Assembly: GCA_018651345.1 (NCBI GenBank)
Contig: JABIEF010000009.1
Coordinates: 1 to 63,375 of the forward strand
Reading direction: 5' to 3'
DNA from: Rhodobiaceae bacterium
GTDB taxonomy: Bacteria > Pseudomonadota > Alphaproteobacteria > Rhizobiales > TMED25
DNA: 63,375 bases
A model generated the notes under the pieces. The model saw only the letters and a program-made list of their open reading frames with translations, was not told the origin of the DNA and did not search any database. This document shows, piece after piece, positions 38,371-47,934 of this stretch. Position 1 is the first letter of the stretch. Each line of letters starts with the position of its first letter. A program made the translations under genes and the position numbers.

Positions 38371-40284
38371 TTATTTTGTTTTCTTAAAACCATCCTTAGT
38401 AATAACGGTTCTTTTTGAAGGGCTTTTCTTAGCAAAGGATGGATTAGAGGACTTTGAACTATCTCGCTTAATAAATTTACTTAAAGAGGACCTTCTTTCA
38501 TTCCTTGTCTCTTGTGATCCTTCCGATGAAGCAAATTTTTTATTAGAAGATTTAAAATCATCGTTTCTATTTGAGGATTTTGATCCATCTCTTTTCATAA
38601 ACTTACTTGAAGGCGATCTTCTTTCATTCCTTGTCTCTTGTGATCCTTCCGATGAAGCAAATTTTTTATTAGAAGATTTAAAATCATCGTTTCTATTTGA
38701 GGATTTTGATCCATCTCTTTTCATAAACTTACTTGAAGGCGATCTTCGATAATCACTTGCTTCGAAAGAACCTTCCGATGAAGCAAATTTTTTATCAGGA
38801 AACTTAAAACTATCGTTTCTTTTAAACTGCTTCTTTCCCTCACTAGAGTTGCTTCTACCTTTATCCTGATCTCGATGTTTTTTGCTATCCCTGAGCCTAG
38901 ATGGTTTCTTTTTCTTAAACATTCGTCGACCATCTAAACCTTCATTATACTCCATACCCTTCCTAGATTCACTAACATTACTTAATTCTTCTGGGGCAGA
39001 CTGACCTAATCTAGATAAATGCAAATATGCTGATGCTAATTGATCTAAACTAAAGCTACTAGTTAATTTTTCAACTGTAGCTTTATCTTCATCACGTATA
39101 TCTTGGGTTAGAATAGGATTAGAAATTAATCGCTCGTCATCTTTTTTTATAATATCATCCCTTGAAGGTGGGGTGCCCCATTTTACTTTAATATTAGCTC
39201 CGCTAAATAATCTTTCTGCTTTTTTTCTGAGGTTATTTGAAACCAAAACAATACAATTACCTTTTCTTCCAGCTCGACCTGTTCGGCCACTTCTGTGTAA
39301 CAAGGTATCGCTTGTTCGAGGAATATCTGCGTGAATAACAAGATCAAGACTTGGTAGGTCAATACCTCTAGCAGCAACATCTGTTGCAACACAAACTTTA
39401 GCTTTAAGGTCTCTCATCGACTGTATTGCCTTTGATCTTTCGTTCTGGCTTAATTCTCCTGAAAGAGCAACAACAGCAAAACCTCTATTTAAAAGTCTAC
39501 TTGACATATGATTCACAGCAGTTCTGGTTCCACAAAAAATTAATGCACTTTTATCTTCGTGAAATCTAAGTATGTTTATAATTGCATTCTCTTGTTCTCT
39601 AGAAGAGATGGTTAATGCATTGTATTCAATATCTACATGCTGTTCCCTTGAGTCATCTACATTGAGCCTTATTGAATTCTTTTGGTATTTCTGAGCAAGG
39701 GATGCTATAGACTTTGGTACAGTTGCTGAAAACATAAGAGTTTGTCTTTCAACCGGACATGCAGAAAGGATATATTCAAGGTCTTCTCTGAAACCCATAT
39801 CTAACATTTCATCTGCTTCATCAAGAACAACAACTCTAATATCAGAGTTATCAAAAGACTTTCTTTTAATATGATCAACTAATCTTCCCGGAGTGCCGAT
39901 AACAAAATTAGCGCCTTGTGAAAGTATTTTACGTTCCGTTCTAATATCCATACCACCAACACACGAAGCTATGATTGCGCCCGATGGTTGAAAAAACCAT
40001 TCAAATTCTCTCTTAACCTGCAATGCCAATTCCCTGGTCGGCGTAATAACTAGTGCTTCAGGTCTTTTAGCTGATGTAAATCTATCCTTAGATTCAAATA
40101 GTGTTCTTGCCATTGCTAAAGCAAATGCAACAGTCTTTCCAGATCCAGTTCTTGCCGAAACCAGCATATCAGCTCCTAGAACTTTTTGTTCTACAATAGC
40201 TTCTTGGACAGGAGTAAGGTTTTCATAACCGTGACTTATCATTGCTTCAGTAAAAACTGGGGCAACACCTTTATATTCTTTCAT
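38371..40284 (-). CDS. DEAD-box RNA helicase with repeated basic C-terminal tail
   Basis: A 637-residue ATP-dependent RNA helicase. Motif I ARTGSGKT is at 44-51, PTREL at 72-76, DEAD at 155-158, SAT follows, and the second domain has HRSGRTGRAGRKG. The segment after the core resembles DeaD/CsdA, but the DbpA-type RNA-binding domain is absent. From about residue 440 the protein is Lys/Arg/Ser-rich and disordered-looking, with three copies of a 42-residue unit starting KKFASSEGS at 498, 540 and 582. Unit 2 and parts of its neighbours are identical at DNA level. It likely acts in ribosome assembly or mRNA turnover at low temperature. Confidence 0.93.
   Translation of the reverse strand: MKEYKGVAPVFTEAMISHGYENLTPVQEAIVEQKVLGADMLVSARTGSGKTVAFALAMARTLFESKDRFTSAKRPEALVITPTRELALQVKREFEWFFQPSGAIIASCVGGMDIRTERKILSQGANFVIGTPGRLVDHIKRKSFDNSDIRVVVLDEADEMLDMGFREDLEYILSACPVERQTLMFSATVPKSIASLAQKYQKNSIRLNVDDSREQHVDIEYNALTISSREQENAIINILRFHEDKSALIFCGTRTAVNHMSSRLLNRGFAVVALSGELSQNERSKAIQSMRDLKAKVCVATDVAARGIDLPSLDLVIHADIPRTSDTLLHRSGRTGRAGRKGNCIVLVSNNLRKKAERLFSGANIKVKWGTPPSRDDIIKKDDERLISNPILTQDIRDEDKATVEKLTSSFSLDQLASAYLHLSRLGQSAPEELSNVSESRKGMEYNEGLDGRRMFKKKKPSRLRDSKKHRDQDKGRSNSSEGKKQFKRNDSFKFPDKKFASSEGSFEASDYRRSPSSKFMKRDGSKSSNRNDDFKSSNKKFASSEGSQETRNERRSPSSKFMKRDGSKSSNRNDDFKSSNKKFASSEGSQETRNERRSSLSKFIKRDSSKSSNPSFAKKSPSKRTVITKDGFKKTK
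38492..38747. repeat. Perfect 126-bp in-frame tandem duplication in the helicase tail
   Basis: Every base from 38492 to 38621 is identical to the base 126 positions further on, giving just over two perfect copies. 126 bases equals 42 codons, so the frame is kept. A degenerate third copy lies upstream in the protein (38748-38880). Codon-level identity means a recent duplication or active homogenisation. Confidence 0.97.
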
Positions 40285-40458
40285 AGAATGACTTTCAGAG
40301 ATTTTGATATTAAAATTAATTAATTGGTTACGATTTTAATTGTAAATAATTAATAAATAATAACCTTTTTTGAATTATTTAATTATAAAGTAATGACATA
40401 TAAATTCTTGTATAGAATATTAGTAACAATAATTCAATGAATTAAAATAATTTAGAGT

Positions 40459-41646
40459 ATGGAAAAAGCAGTTAAATATGACGTTGTTGTAATAGGTGCG
40501 GGCGCAGCTGGGTTTATGTGTGCCATAGAGGCTGGGAAAAGAGGGAAATCTGTCTGCTTAATAGATCATTCTACAAAAATTGCAGAAAAGATTAGAATCT
40601 CCGGAGGGGGTCGGTGTAATTTTACTAATTTGAATACCAATCCATCTTGCTTTTTATCAAATAATAAAAATTTCTGCAAATCTGCCTTAAGCCAATATAC
40701 TCAATTCGATTTTATTGAACTTGTAGATAGATATAAAATTAAATTTCATGAGAAAAAACTTGGACAATTATTCTGTGATAATTCATCAAATGAAATAATC
40801 AATATGCTTCTTAGTGAATCAAGAAAGTATAATGTAACATTAAAGATGAACACTAAAGTTGAGAAAATTAATTGTCTATCAAAAGCATATGAGATCAAAA
40901 TAAAAGATATTACTATCCAATGTAAATCTTTAGTTATTGCATCAGGCGGTTTATCTATTCCAAAAATTGGCGCTTCAGCATTTGGATATGATATTGCCAG
41001 CCAATTTAATATCAATATAATAAAAACATCACCAGGACTTGTTCCGCTTCAGTTTGATCAAGATCTATTAACAGGATTTTCAAAGTTATCAGGGCTATCT
41101 GTTAATGCTAATATCTCTATGGGAAAAATAACATTCGAAGACGATTTACTTTTTACCCACAAGGGACTTAGTGGTCCATCGGTATTACAAATATCATCTT
41201 ATTGGGAAAGTTACAGAAATATCGTTATTGATTTTCATAAAAATACAGATATTAATCAATTGCTTCTCGATCAAAAAGAAAATAATCCAAAAAAAGAAAT
41301 TCAAAATATTCTAGCAACATTTTTACCTAGAAAATTGGCATTATTATTTTGTGATTTAGAAAATATTAACGGTCAAATAGCAAATATTAAAAATGATAAA
41401 TTAAAATCATTATCAAATAAAATAAATTATTTTAATGTCATTCCAATAGATACAGAAGGTTACAGAATAGCAGAAGTAACAGTTGGTGGGATAGATACAA
41501 AAGAGATCTCATCAAAAACAATGGAGGTTAAAAAACAAAGTGGCTTGTATTTTATAGGAGAAGTGTTAGATGTTACAGGACATCTCGGGGGGTACAATTT
41601 TCAGTGGGCATGGTCATCTGGATATGTTGCCGGAAATAACGTTTAA
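40459..41646 (+). CDS. HI0933-family NAD(P)/FAD-dependent oxidoreductase
   Basis: A 395-residue flavoprotein. The N-terminal dinucleotide motif is VIGAGAAGFMCAIEAGKRG, then ISGGGRCNFTN, the family hallmark (YhiN/BaiN-type). Near the C terminus YFIGEVLDVTGHLGGYNFQWAW completes the FAD site. The cellular substrate of this widespread family is not established; one member reduces a bile-acid enone. It runs opposite to the helicase gene and is followed by an ABC-F gene. Confidence 0.92.
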   Translation: MEKAVKYDVVVIGAGAAGFMCAIEAGKRGKSVCLIDHSTKIAEKIRISGGGRCNFTNLNTNPSCFLSNNKNFCKSALSQYTQFDFIELVDRYKIKFHEKKLGQLFCDNSSNEIINMLLSESRKYNVTLKMNTKVEKINCLSKAYEIKIKDITIQCKSLVIASGGLSIPKIGASAFGYDIASQFNINIIKTSPGLVPLQFDQDLLTGFSKLSGLSVNANISMGKITFEDDLLFTHKGLSGPSVLQISSYWESYRNIVIDFHKNTDINQLLLDQKENNPKKEIQNILATFLPRKLALLFCDLENINGQIANIKNDKLKSLSNKINYFNVIPIDTEGYRIAEVTVGGIDTKEISSKTMEVKKQSGLYFIGEVLDVTGHLGGYNFQWAWSSGYVAGNNV

Positions 41647-41673
41647 CTAATATAATAAAACAATTACAAACAT

Positions 41674-43164
41674 ATGATTAAAATAAAAGATTTATCAATA
41701 TCCTTTAGTGGAAAAGACCTATTCACAGATGTAAACATTCATCTAAATCCAAAAGAAAAAATTGGCCTCATAGGTAGGAATGGCGCTGGAAAATCAACTT
41801 TTCTAAATCTGTTGCTTGGAAGAATAGAGCCTGATACAGGAGAGGTAGAACTTGCCAGAAACTATCAAATAGGTTTCCTTGAGCAACATATTAAATTCAG
41901 TAACCCTACAATAATTGAAGAGGTTACAAGTATTCTTCCAGAAGAAAGAATATATGAAGCTTGGAAAGGAGAAAAGATATTAAATGGACTTGGATTCTCT
42001 GAAAGTGAAATCTTACAAGATCCAAATTTATTTTCAGGCGGATATCAAGTAAAAATAAATTTAGCTAAATTATTATTACTTGAACCCAATCTTTTATTAC
42101 TTGATGAACCAACGAACTATCTCGACATACACTCTATTAAATGGCTTAGAAAATTTTTAAAAGACTGGCCTAATGAAATTATTCTAATAACTCATGATAG
42201 AAATTTTATGGATAGTATTATTACCCATACTCTAAATATTCATAGGGGTAATTTTAGAAAAATAGAAGGAAATACAAAGAAAATAAAAGAACAAATATCC
42301 TTAGAGGAAGAGATTTTTGAAAAAACAAGAGTTAATGAAGAAAAAGAGAGGGAGAAAACTCAAGCTTGGATTAATAGATTTAAAGCAAAAGCAAGTCAAG
42401 CAACAAGAGCTCAATCTAAACAAAAAATGTTAGATAAGCATGAGGTTCACAAAAAATTAGATACAATAGCTAATCTAAATTTTAAATTTAATTACCTAGA
42501 GTATGGAAGCAAACAAAATTTAATGAAGGTTAACGATTTATCTTTTGGATATACAAAGGATAAAATGCTTTTTAAAAATCTTGGTTTTACGGTACAAAAA
42601 GGCGATAAAATATGCGTAATTGGTAAAAACGGTAAAGGTAAGTCAACCCTCTTAAAATTACTTTCAGAAGACATTGCTCCAGATAGTGGTGAAATAAATA
42701 TTCATGAAAAGGTTAAAATTGGTTACTTTGGTCAAATGAATATCGATAGGCTAAATAGTAAAAATACAATTTATCAAGAGATACAGAGCGTTGATCCCCA
42801 AATAATTGAAACACAGGTCAGAAGAACTTGTGCGCACATGATGTTTCCAGGAACACTTTCAAATAAACCAATTAGCGTTTTATCTGGAGGAGAAAAAAGC
42901 AGAGTTATGTTAGGAAAGATATTATTAAATCCAGTTAATCTATTGTTTTTGGACGAACCAACAAATCATTTAGATATGGAATCTACAGAAACATTAATGG
43001 AGGCCGTAAAGCAATTTGAAGGCTCTGTCATAATGGTTACTCATGACGAATACTTTTTAAATAAAATTGCAAATAAATTAATTGTGTACGATGAAGGTCG
43101 TGTTTTTAATTACAATGGCACCTACAAAGAATTTCAGAAAAAAATAGGCTGGAAGGATATCTAG
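41674..43164 (+). CDS. ABC-F family ribosome-associated ATPase
   Basis: Two ABC domains in one 496-residue chain without membrane spans. First: Walker A GRNGAGKST, signature FSGGYQVKINLA, Walker B LLLLDEPTNYLD. Second: GKNGKGKST, LSGGEKSRVMLG, LLFLDEPTNHLD. The charged coiled linker between them (about residues 205-260) is the P-site tRNA interaction motif region of ABC-F translation factors. The unusual first signature with Tyr-Gln and Asn resembles a subgroup I associate with Campylobacterota and Bacteroidota rather than Uup or EttA, so the exact subfamily is open. Confidence 0.9.
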   Translation: MIKIKDLSISFSGKDLFTDVNIHLNPKEKIGLIGRNGAGKSTFLNLLLGRIEPDTGEVELARNYQIGFLEQHIKFSNPTIIEEVTSILPEERIYEAWKGEKILNGLGFSESEILQDPNLFSGGYQVKINLAKLLLLEPNLLLLDEPTNYLDIHSIKWLRKFLKDWPNEIILITHDRNFMDSIITHTLNIHRGNFRKIEGNTKKIKEQISLEEEIFEKTRVNEEKEREKTQAWINRFKAKASQATRAQSKQKMLDKHEVHKKLDTIANLNFKFNYLEYGSKQNLMKVNDLSFGYTKDKMLFKNLGFTVQKGDKICVIGKNGKGKSTLLKLLSEDIAPDSGEINIHEKVKIGYFGQMNIDRLNSKNTIYQEIQSVDPQIIETQVRRTCAHMMFPGTLSNKPISVLSGGEKSRVMLGKILLNPVNLLFLDEPTNHLDMESTETLMEAVKQFEGSVIMVTHDEYFLNKIANKLIVYDEGRVFNYNGTYKEFQKKIGWKDI

Positions 43165-43199
43165 GAATATACCTTTGTTAGATTCTAATATAGTTATTT

Positions 43200-43218
43200 A
43201 ATTATCCTAAAGATAATT
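43200..43218. terminator. Small hairpin between convergent genes
   Basis: AATTATC (43200-43206) and GATAATT (43212-43218) form a perfect 7-bp stem with a five-base loop in the 87-base gap between the convergent ABC-F and Old Yellow Enzyme genes. No T tract follows, so it is at best a weak bidirectional end. Confidence 0.3.
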
Positions 43219-43251
43219 CTAGTTTATTCTGCAAATCCTCTCATATAAATC

Positions 43252-44385
43252 TTACAATGGTTCAGCATCTCTATCCAATTGACTATCTCTTCTCTGTAAA
43301 TAAAAAGCATAGTTTGGGGTTAAAAAGTCTTTTGAATTCTTCAAACCAAGAAACTTAGCTGCATTATAAACCCATTGAGTTTCAGACATTAGTTCTCTAC
43401 CCAACGCAACAAAATCAGCTCTTCCTTTTTGTATTATATTGTTAGCTTGTTCGTAGCCTATTATTGCTCCCACAGCCATTGTACGAATACCTGTATCTTT
43501 TTTTATTTTCTCAGCATACGGGACTTGAAATCCTGGTATAATTTTAGACTTAGCTAGTACAGGAGAGCCACCTATGCCTCCAGAAGAACAATCAATAACA
43601 TCAACTCCAAGAGATTTAAGAAAGCTAATGAGCTTGATATTTTCCTCCCATGAAGTACCCCCCTCAGCTCCATCAACTGATGATACCCTATAAAAAATTG
43701 GTTTATCTTGAGGCCACACTAATTTTACCTCTCTGACAACATCTTCAATTATTTTTATCCTATTATAAAAAGAGCCACCGTAACCATCGCTTCGTTTGTT
43801 TGACAATGGTGACAGAAAAGAATGCAATAAATAACCATGTGCACCATGCAGCTCTATCATATCAAATCCAGCTTTATCTGCGCGAAAAGCTGCTATTTTA
43901 AAATCATTTATTACTTTTTTGATATCACTGTCATTCATTTCTAATGGAATTGGCGATCCTGAATCAACCGGTATTGCTGATGGCCCGTAAGTTTGCCAGG
44001 AAGGTTCGTTAACATTATCTTTTATTGACTTAGCTCCATCCATCGGCCTTTCAGTGCTAGCCTTACGGCCGGCATGTGCTAACTGAATTCCGGCAATGCA
44101 ATTATACGACTTAAATGTGTTTGCAACTTTTTTTAGATTATCTAAATGATCATCGCTCCAAATCCCCGCACAACCATGTGTTATTCTTCCTTCAGGAGAT
44201 ATACCAGTTGCTTCAACGAAAGCTCCTCCGAGACCAGAAAATGCAAAGCGTGAATAATGTTGCATATGCCAATCATTTAAATGACCATTAATTGAACTGT
44301 ACTGGCACATAGGAGACATTATAACCCTGTTTCTAAATGTTTTAGATTTTATAGAAATTGGTGAAAAAAGAGCTTGTTTTCCCAT
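43252..44385 (-). CDS. Old Yellow Enzyme family NADH:flavin oxidoreductase
   Basis: A 377-residue TIM-barrel FMN ene-reductase of the thermophilic-like (YqjM) class. The N-terminal MSPMCQYSSINGHLNDWH carries the Cys and Tyr that modulate FMN in YqjM, HGAHGYLLHSFLSPLSNKR is the FMN/substrate region and VALGRELMSETQWVYNAA closes the C terminus. It probably detoxifies alpha,beta-unsaturated carbonyls. It is the last gene in the minus-strand run beginning with the secreted HExxH gene and msrP-msrQ. Confidence 0.92.
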   Translation of the reverse strand: MGKQALFSPISIKSKTFRNRVIMSPMCQYSSINGHLNDWHMQHYSRFAFSGLGGAFVEATGISPEGRITHGCAGIWSDDHLDNLKKVANTFKSYNCIAGIQLAHAGRKASTERPMDGAKSIKDNVNEPSWQTYGPSAIPVDSGSPIPLEMNDSDIKKVINDFKIAAFRADKAGFDMIELHGAHGYLLHSFLSPLSNKRSDGYGGSFYNRIKIIEDVVREVKLVWPQDKPIFYRVSSVDGAEGGTSWEENIKLISFLKSLGVDVIDCSSGGIGGSPVLAKSKIIPGFQVPYAEKIKKDTGIRTMAVGAIIGYEQANNIIQKGRADFVALGRELMSETQWVYNAAKFLGLKNSKDFLTPNYAFYLQRRDSQLDRDAEPL

Positions 44386-44430
44386 ATATAATTTCCCTTA
44401 TTAAATACAAATTATCTATTGTTTATTATC

Positions 44431-45042
44431 TTAGATCCAGTGACTTGATTGTAACATAATATACCCAACTATAAACATGATAATTGCAGTAAGACCATCG
44501 ACAATACGCCAAATACGTTCATTTTCCATAAACGAAGAAAGTGATCTAGATAAATAGGCTATAGCAAAAAAGAAGATCAAACTGGCAAAAAATGCTCCAA
44601 ATAGATAAGTCAATTTAAAAAAACTATTAAATTTCAAAGATACACTACCAATTAAAATCACAGTATCTAAATAGACATGCGGATTCAATAAAGTTAAAGC
44701 TGCCATTCCAGAAATACTTTTAACAAAACTGCCTTCAACTTCTATTGTTTCGTTTAATTTATGAGTTGATTGCAAAGCGCTTTTTGCGCGCAAAAAACCA
44801 TAAAAAAACAAACATGCAGAAGAAAAACCAAAAAACCAATTTAATAGATCTTGATTAATTAGGATATTCATCCCAATAACACCAAGTGAAATAAGTATCA
44901 CATCGCATAAAAAACAAAAAAAAGCTAAAGGAAAGACATACTTATTGATAAGACCCTGTCTAAATAAATAAGTATTCTGAGCCCCTATAACACAATTCAA
45001 AGAAAAACATAGGACAAAACCAGTTATAAACGAAATTATCAT
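44431..45042 (-). CDS. LysE/ArgO-type amino-acid exporter
   Basis: A 203-residue membrane protein with six predicted spans. The N-terminal FSLNCVIGAQNTYLFRQGL and the LLNPHVYLDTVILIGSVS segment are the conserved LysE-family blocks seen in ArgO. It would export basic or other amino acids. It lies 15 bases after msrQ and 45 bases before the Old Yellow Enzyme gene, in the same direction. Confidence 0.9.
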   Translation of the reverse strand: MIISFITGFVLCFSLNCVIGAQNTYLFRQGLINKYVFPLAFFCFLCDVILISLGVIGMNILINQDLLNWFFGFSSACLFFYGFLRAKSALQSTHKLNETIEVEGSFVKSISGMAALTLLNPHVYLDTVILIGSVSLKFNSFFKLTYLFGAFFASLIFFFAIAYLSRSLSSFMENERIWRIVDGLTAIIMFIVGYIMLQSSHWI

Positions 45043-45057
45043 TCTACGGCTTATAGC

Positions 45058-45663
45058 TTAAAATTTAACATTAGACAAAATTTTAATTTTTGGGAACAAT
45101 CGAATAATGAGTAGAAATATTACTATACACATATATATAATTGGTTCTAATGGCCATGACTTTACCAAAAGTAAATAATGTAATGCGCCTAAAAAAACTA
45201 CGAGATATATTAATTTATGCAACAATTTCCAATTTCTTTTTAAAATTCTAATAGCAAAATTATTTGACGTTAAAGCCAATGGAATCATTAATAAGAAGCC
45301 TGCCATACCAATTGTAATAAAAGGCTTTTTAACGATGGCTTTCACAATTTCATCCCAACGAAATTGCAAGTCTAAGAAAATCCAAGTAGATAAATGCAAA
45401 CAAATATAAATAAATGATAATAAACCTAATGCTCTTCGATATTTTATAAGATTAATTTTAAAGAATGATCTTATAGGAGTAATTAACAAAGTTAGTATAA
45501 GAAATTTTAACCCCCATTGTCCAAGCTGATGTTCCAATGTTTTTAATGGATCAACACCTAGTTTAAAGTTAAATAATAAATACAAAATAATTAAAAATGG
45601 AAACATACCAATTATATAAATGCACCAAATAGGTATTTTATTTAAGGTTTTATTTAAACTCAT
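45058..45663 (-). CDS. msrQ: MsrQ, heme membrane partner of MsrP
   Basis: A 201-residue protein with six membrane spans that feeds electrons to periplasmic MsrP. Histidines in CLHLSTWIFLDL and LHKLIYLVVFLGALHYLLLVKS fit the heme-b ligands of the ferric-reductase-like (YedZ) fold. Its start is ten bases after msrP, as in the standard msrP-msrQ operon. Confidence 0.93.
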   Translation of the reverse strand: MSLNKTLNKIPIWCIYIIGMFPFLIILYLLFNFKLGVDPLKTLEHQLGQWGLKFLILTLLITPIRSFFKINLIKYRRALGLLSFIYICLHLSTWIFLDLQFRWDEIVKAIVKKPFITIGMAGFLLMIPLALTSNNFAIRILKRNWKLLHKLIYLVVFLGALHYLLLVKSWPLEPIIYMCIVIFLLIIRLFPKIKILSNVKF

Positions 45664-45672
45664 TAGTATCCT

Positions 45673-46599
45673 TTAAAAAAATACAGATAAATCCATGTCT
45701 TTATATAAATTAGAAACTTCATTATAGCCATTATACATCATTGTATCATGCCTCTCAGCAAAAAGACCACCAAGCCCTCCTCCAATATTTTTACCAATGT
45801 AACGTTCGCTTGCCTGAGACCAGCGTGGGTGATGAACATTTGGATTCACATTTGAATAAAATCCATATTCTCTTGGATTCTGTATATTCCAAGATGACAA
45901 AGGCTCCTCTTCAACAAGGCTAATCCGAACTATAGATTTTATAGATTTGAAACCATATTTCCACGGAACAACTAACCTTAAAGGAGCACCATTTTGATTA
46001 GGCAAAGGTTTATCGTAAACTCCTGTTGCCATTAATGTTAAAGGGTGCATAGCCTCATCTAACCTTAAACCTTCCTTATATGGCCATTTTAAGATTTTTG
46101 TTTTTTGCATATACATTTCTTCTGGCCTGAAAAGCGTTTCAAATGCTACATATTTTGCTTGATCTTTGACCCCTATCTTATCTAGCAGATCTGATAACTG
46201 GAAACCATTCCAGGGTATAACCATCGACCAACCCTCAACACATCGGAATCTGTATATTCTTTTCTCTATTGACATACTATCAACTAACTCTTGAAAGTTG
46301 TATATACCAGGATTATTTACCAAACCATCTACAGTTATTTGCCATGGATCTGTTGTTAATGCATGAGCATATTTAGCGGGATCGGATTTACCAACACCAA
46401 ATTCATAAAAATTATTATAATTAATAATATCTTCAAATGTGTTTGGCTTACGAGTACCCAGATTATCTGCGAGAGATTTTCCTGGAATTAAAGCTGCTGC
46501 TCCGAAACCACCAGCTAATGCAAATAATTGCCTTCTATTAAGAAATATTTTTTCAGAAGTAATATCTTTTTCGCTATATTTATTGATATAATTTGACAA
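45673..46599 (-). CDS. msrP: Periplasmic methionine sulfoxide reductase, molybdoenzyme subunit
   Basis: Repairs oxidised methionines of envelope proteins with a molybdopterin cofactor. The N terminus carries a twin-arginine signal (NRRQLFALAGGFGAAAL) for Tat export. The cofactor Cys is in YRFRCVEGWSMVIPW, and the PLRLVVPWKYGFKSIKSI block is family-specific. Length is 308 residues, usual for MsrP (YedY). It starts two bases after the upstream secreted HExxH gene, implying a shared transcript. Confidence 0.94.
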   Translation of the reverse strand: MSNYINKYSEKDITSEKIFLNRRQLFALAGGFGAAALIPGKSLADNLGTRKPNTFEDIINYNNFYEFGVGKSDPAKYAHALTTDPWQITVDGLVNNPGIYNFQELVDSMSIEKRIYRFRCVEGWSMVIPWNGFQLSDLLDKIGVKDQAKYVAFETLFRPEEMYMQKTKILKWPYKEGLRLDEAMHPLTLMATGVYDKPLPNQNGAPLRLVVPWKYGFKSIKSIVRISLVEEEPLSSWNIQNPREYGFYSNVNPNVHHPRWSQASERYIGKNIGGGLGGLFAERHDTMMYNGYNEVSNLYKDMDLSVFF

Positions 46600-46601
46600 A
46601 A

Positions 46602-47825
46602 TTAATGCCTTATATGTTTTTCAACGCCAGGACAATAATCCCATTCTACTTTTGGATAATATCTCCTTATCAAGTCATAAACCCCGGGATCATTTTCTTT
46701 AATCCATTCACGTGTGTAATGACTATTCTTAAAATCTGGCCCTTTATTCATTATATAACCCTCGACAGATAACGCCCAATATTCTCCAACCAAGTGAGAA
46801 ATATTTTGCTCTACCCCCTTGCTTAAATTTTGTTCAAAATCTCCATAAATACCCCTTTCAATAGCTGATAAAGCTAAGGGTACTATTCTTTCATAAAAAT
46901 ATAAATCATTTTCAGTATTCATTACCGTATGCTGAATAGAATGAACTAATTCATGGATTACCGTATTACCACCAATCTCCCAGTTACCTTCATAACAAAG
47001 CCATCCGGAATTTGCTGTCATACTTGTGTCAGTTAAACCCATAGCAAAACCACCCGGCTCATGTTCTCTTTTATATTCAGGCAATTTACTTGTATCACCT
47101 CTTGGTCCAAATAAAGAGATGCGAACTTTGTTTTCTTTTAATTTATTCCTTATTCCATCCCATTCAGAAGTCATATACACAACAGCTTCTCTTGCAGCTA
47201 ACATTGCCGCATCAGGGACCTTTTTCCCTCCAACTATAATTACACCTCCACCGGTTACATATTTTTTATAATGCCCGAGGCCCTCTGGGCTAGGAGATTC
47301 TATAACGACGTTACCTGTTTCAATATAAGGAAAATCTTCCCAATTTGCTGCATGGCCTGTCCATTCTTCAGCCTCACCTAATAATTCAGTTAATTTAATT
47401 GAAAAGTCTCTAATAATTTTTTTATCAAGTGTAATATCACAAGCAATTTGACGTAATAAAAGAATGTCTTCTGCTGTAATCTCAAAATCCCAATCATCCC
47501 AGATATCAAATTCTGATGGCTTGTATAATTTAAAGTATTCAAGAGATTCGTTGAATAAATTATAATCAAACGGCCCAAATTCAGCAATATAATCACCACT
47601 AGCCTCAGGATCATCTCCAAAAACATATGAATATGTAGTGTCGCGCATGACAGATTCTGATTTTTCTAAAAAATTACGAATAAAGTCATCCGAGTTTATT
47701 TCTTCTGCGTTTAAAAAAATGTTGTCACACCCATCTGGTTGGGGATATTCATTTGCAATCGTATGATTTGAATTACCCGAAATCAAGAAAACAAAGAATA
47801 AAAGAAGAGATAAAAATCTTACCAT
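46602..47825 (-). CDS. Secreted putative zincin (HELVH metalloprotein)
   Basis: A 407-residue protein I cannot name. A signal peptide of about 24 residues (cleavage near TIANE) exports it. A conserved-looking central part (about 190-260) is followed by NTVIHELVHSIQHTV, giving the HExxH zinc motif at 291-295. Downstream acidic candidates for a third ligand are E348 and E355 in GEYWALSVEGY. Four to five cysteines are scattered (including CPG near the end). The layout is that of a gluzincin-like peptidase or an inactive relative. It precedes msrP by two bases. Annotation as protease is inferred from the motif only. Confidence 0.75.
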   Translation of the reverse strand: MVRFLSLLLFFVFLISGNSNHTIANEYPQPDGCDNIFLNAEEINSDDFIRNFLEKSESVMRDTTYSYVFGDDPEASGDYIAEFGPFDYNLFNESLEYFKLYKPSEFDIWDDWDFEITAEDILLLRQIACDITLDKKIIRDFSIKLTELLGEAEEWTGHAANWEDFPYIETGNVVIESPSPEGLGHYKKYVTGGGVIIVGGKKVPDAAMLAAREAVVYMTSEWDGIRNKLKENKVRISLFGPRGDTSKLPEYKREHEPGGFAMGLTDTSMTANSGWLCYEGNWEIGGNTVIHELVHSIQHTVMNTENDLYFYERIVPLALSAIERGIYGDFEQNLSKGVEQNISHLVGEYWALSVEGYIMNKGPDFKNSHYTREWIKENDPGVYDLIRRYYPKVEWDYCPGVEKHIRH

Positions 47826-47869
47826 TATTGTTACCTATGCGTTATTGAAAAGATATGAAAAGTTTAACA

Positions 47870-47899
47870 TTGTCATTGCATTTAATTTAATCATATAAT
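47870..47899 (+). promoter_or_regulatory. Sigma-70-type promoter of the DapA-like gene
   Basis: TTGTCA (47870-47875) and a consensus TATAAT (47894-47899) are separated by 18 bases, and the -10 lies 35 bases before the ATG at 47935. This is the best-formed promoter I can see in the window. The gap also drives the divergent secreted HExxH-msrPQ run. Confidence 0.6.
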
Positions 47900-47934
47900 A
47901 GATATAAACACTAATAAAAAAATAAGAAGATCCT

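Noticed and set aside
38348-38752. 134-residue plus-strand frame with a perfect internal repeat (LEDLKSSFLFEDFDPSLF)
   Set aside because: It is the antisense of the helicase tail repeat; the repeat is explained by the coding strand and the frame has no ribosome site.
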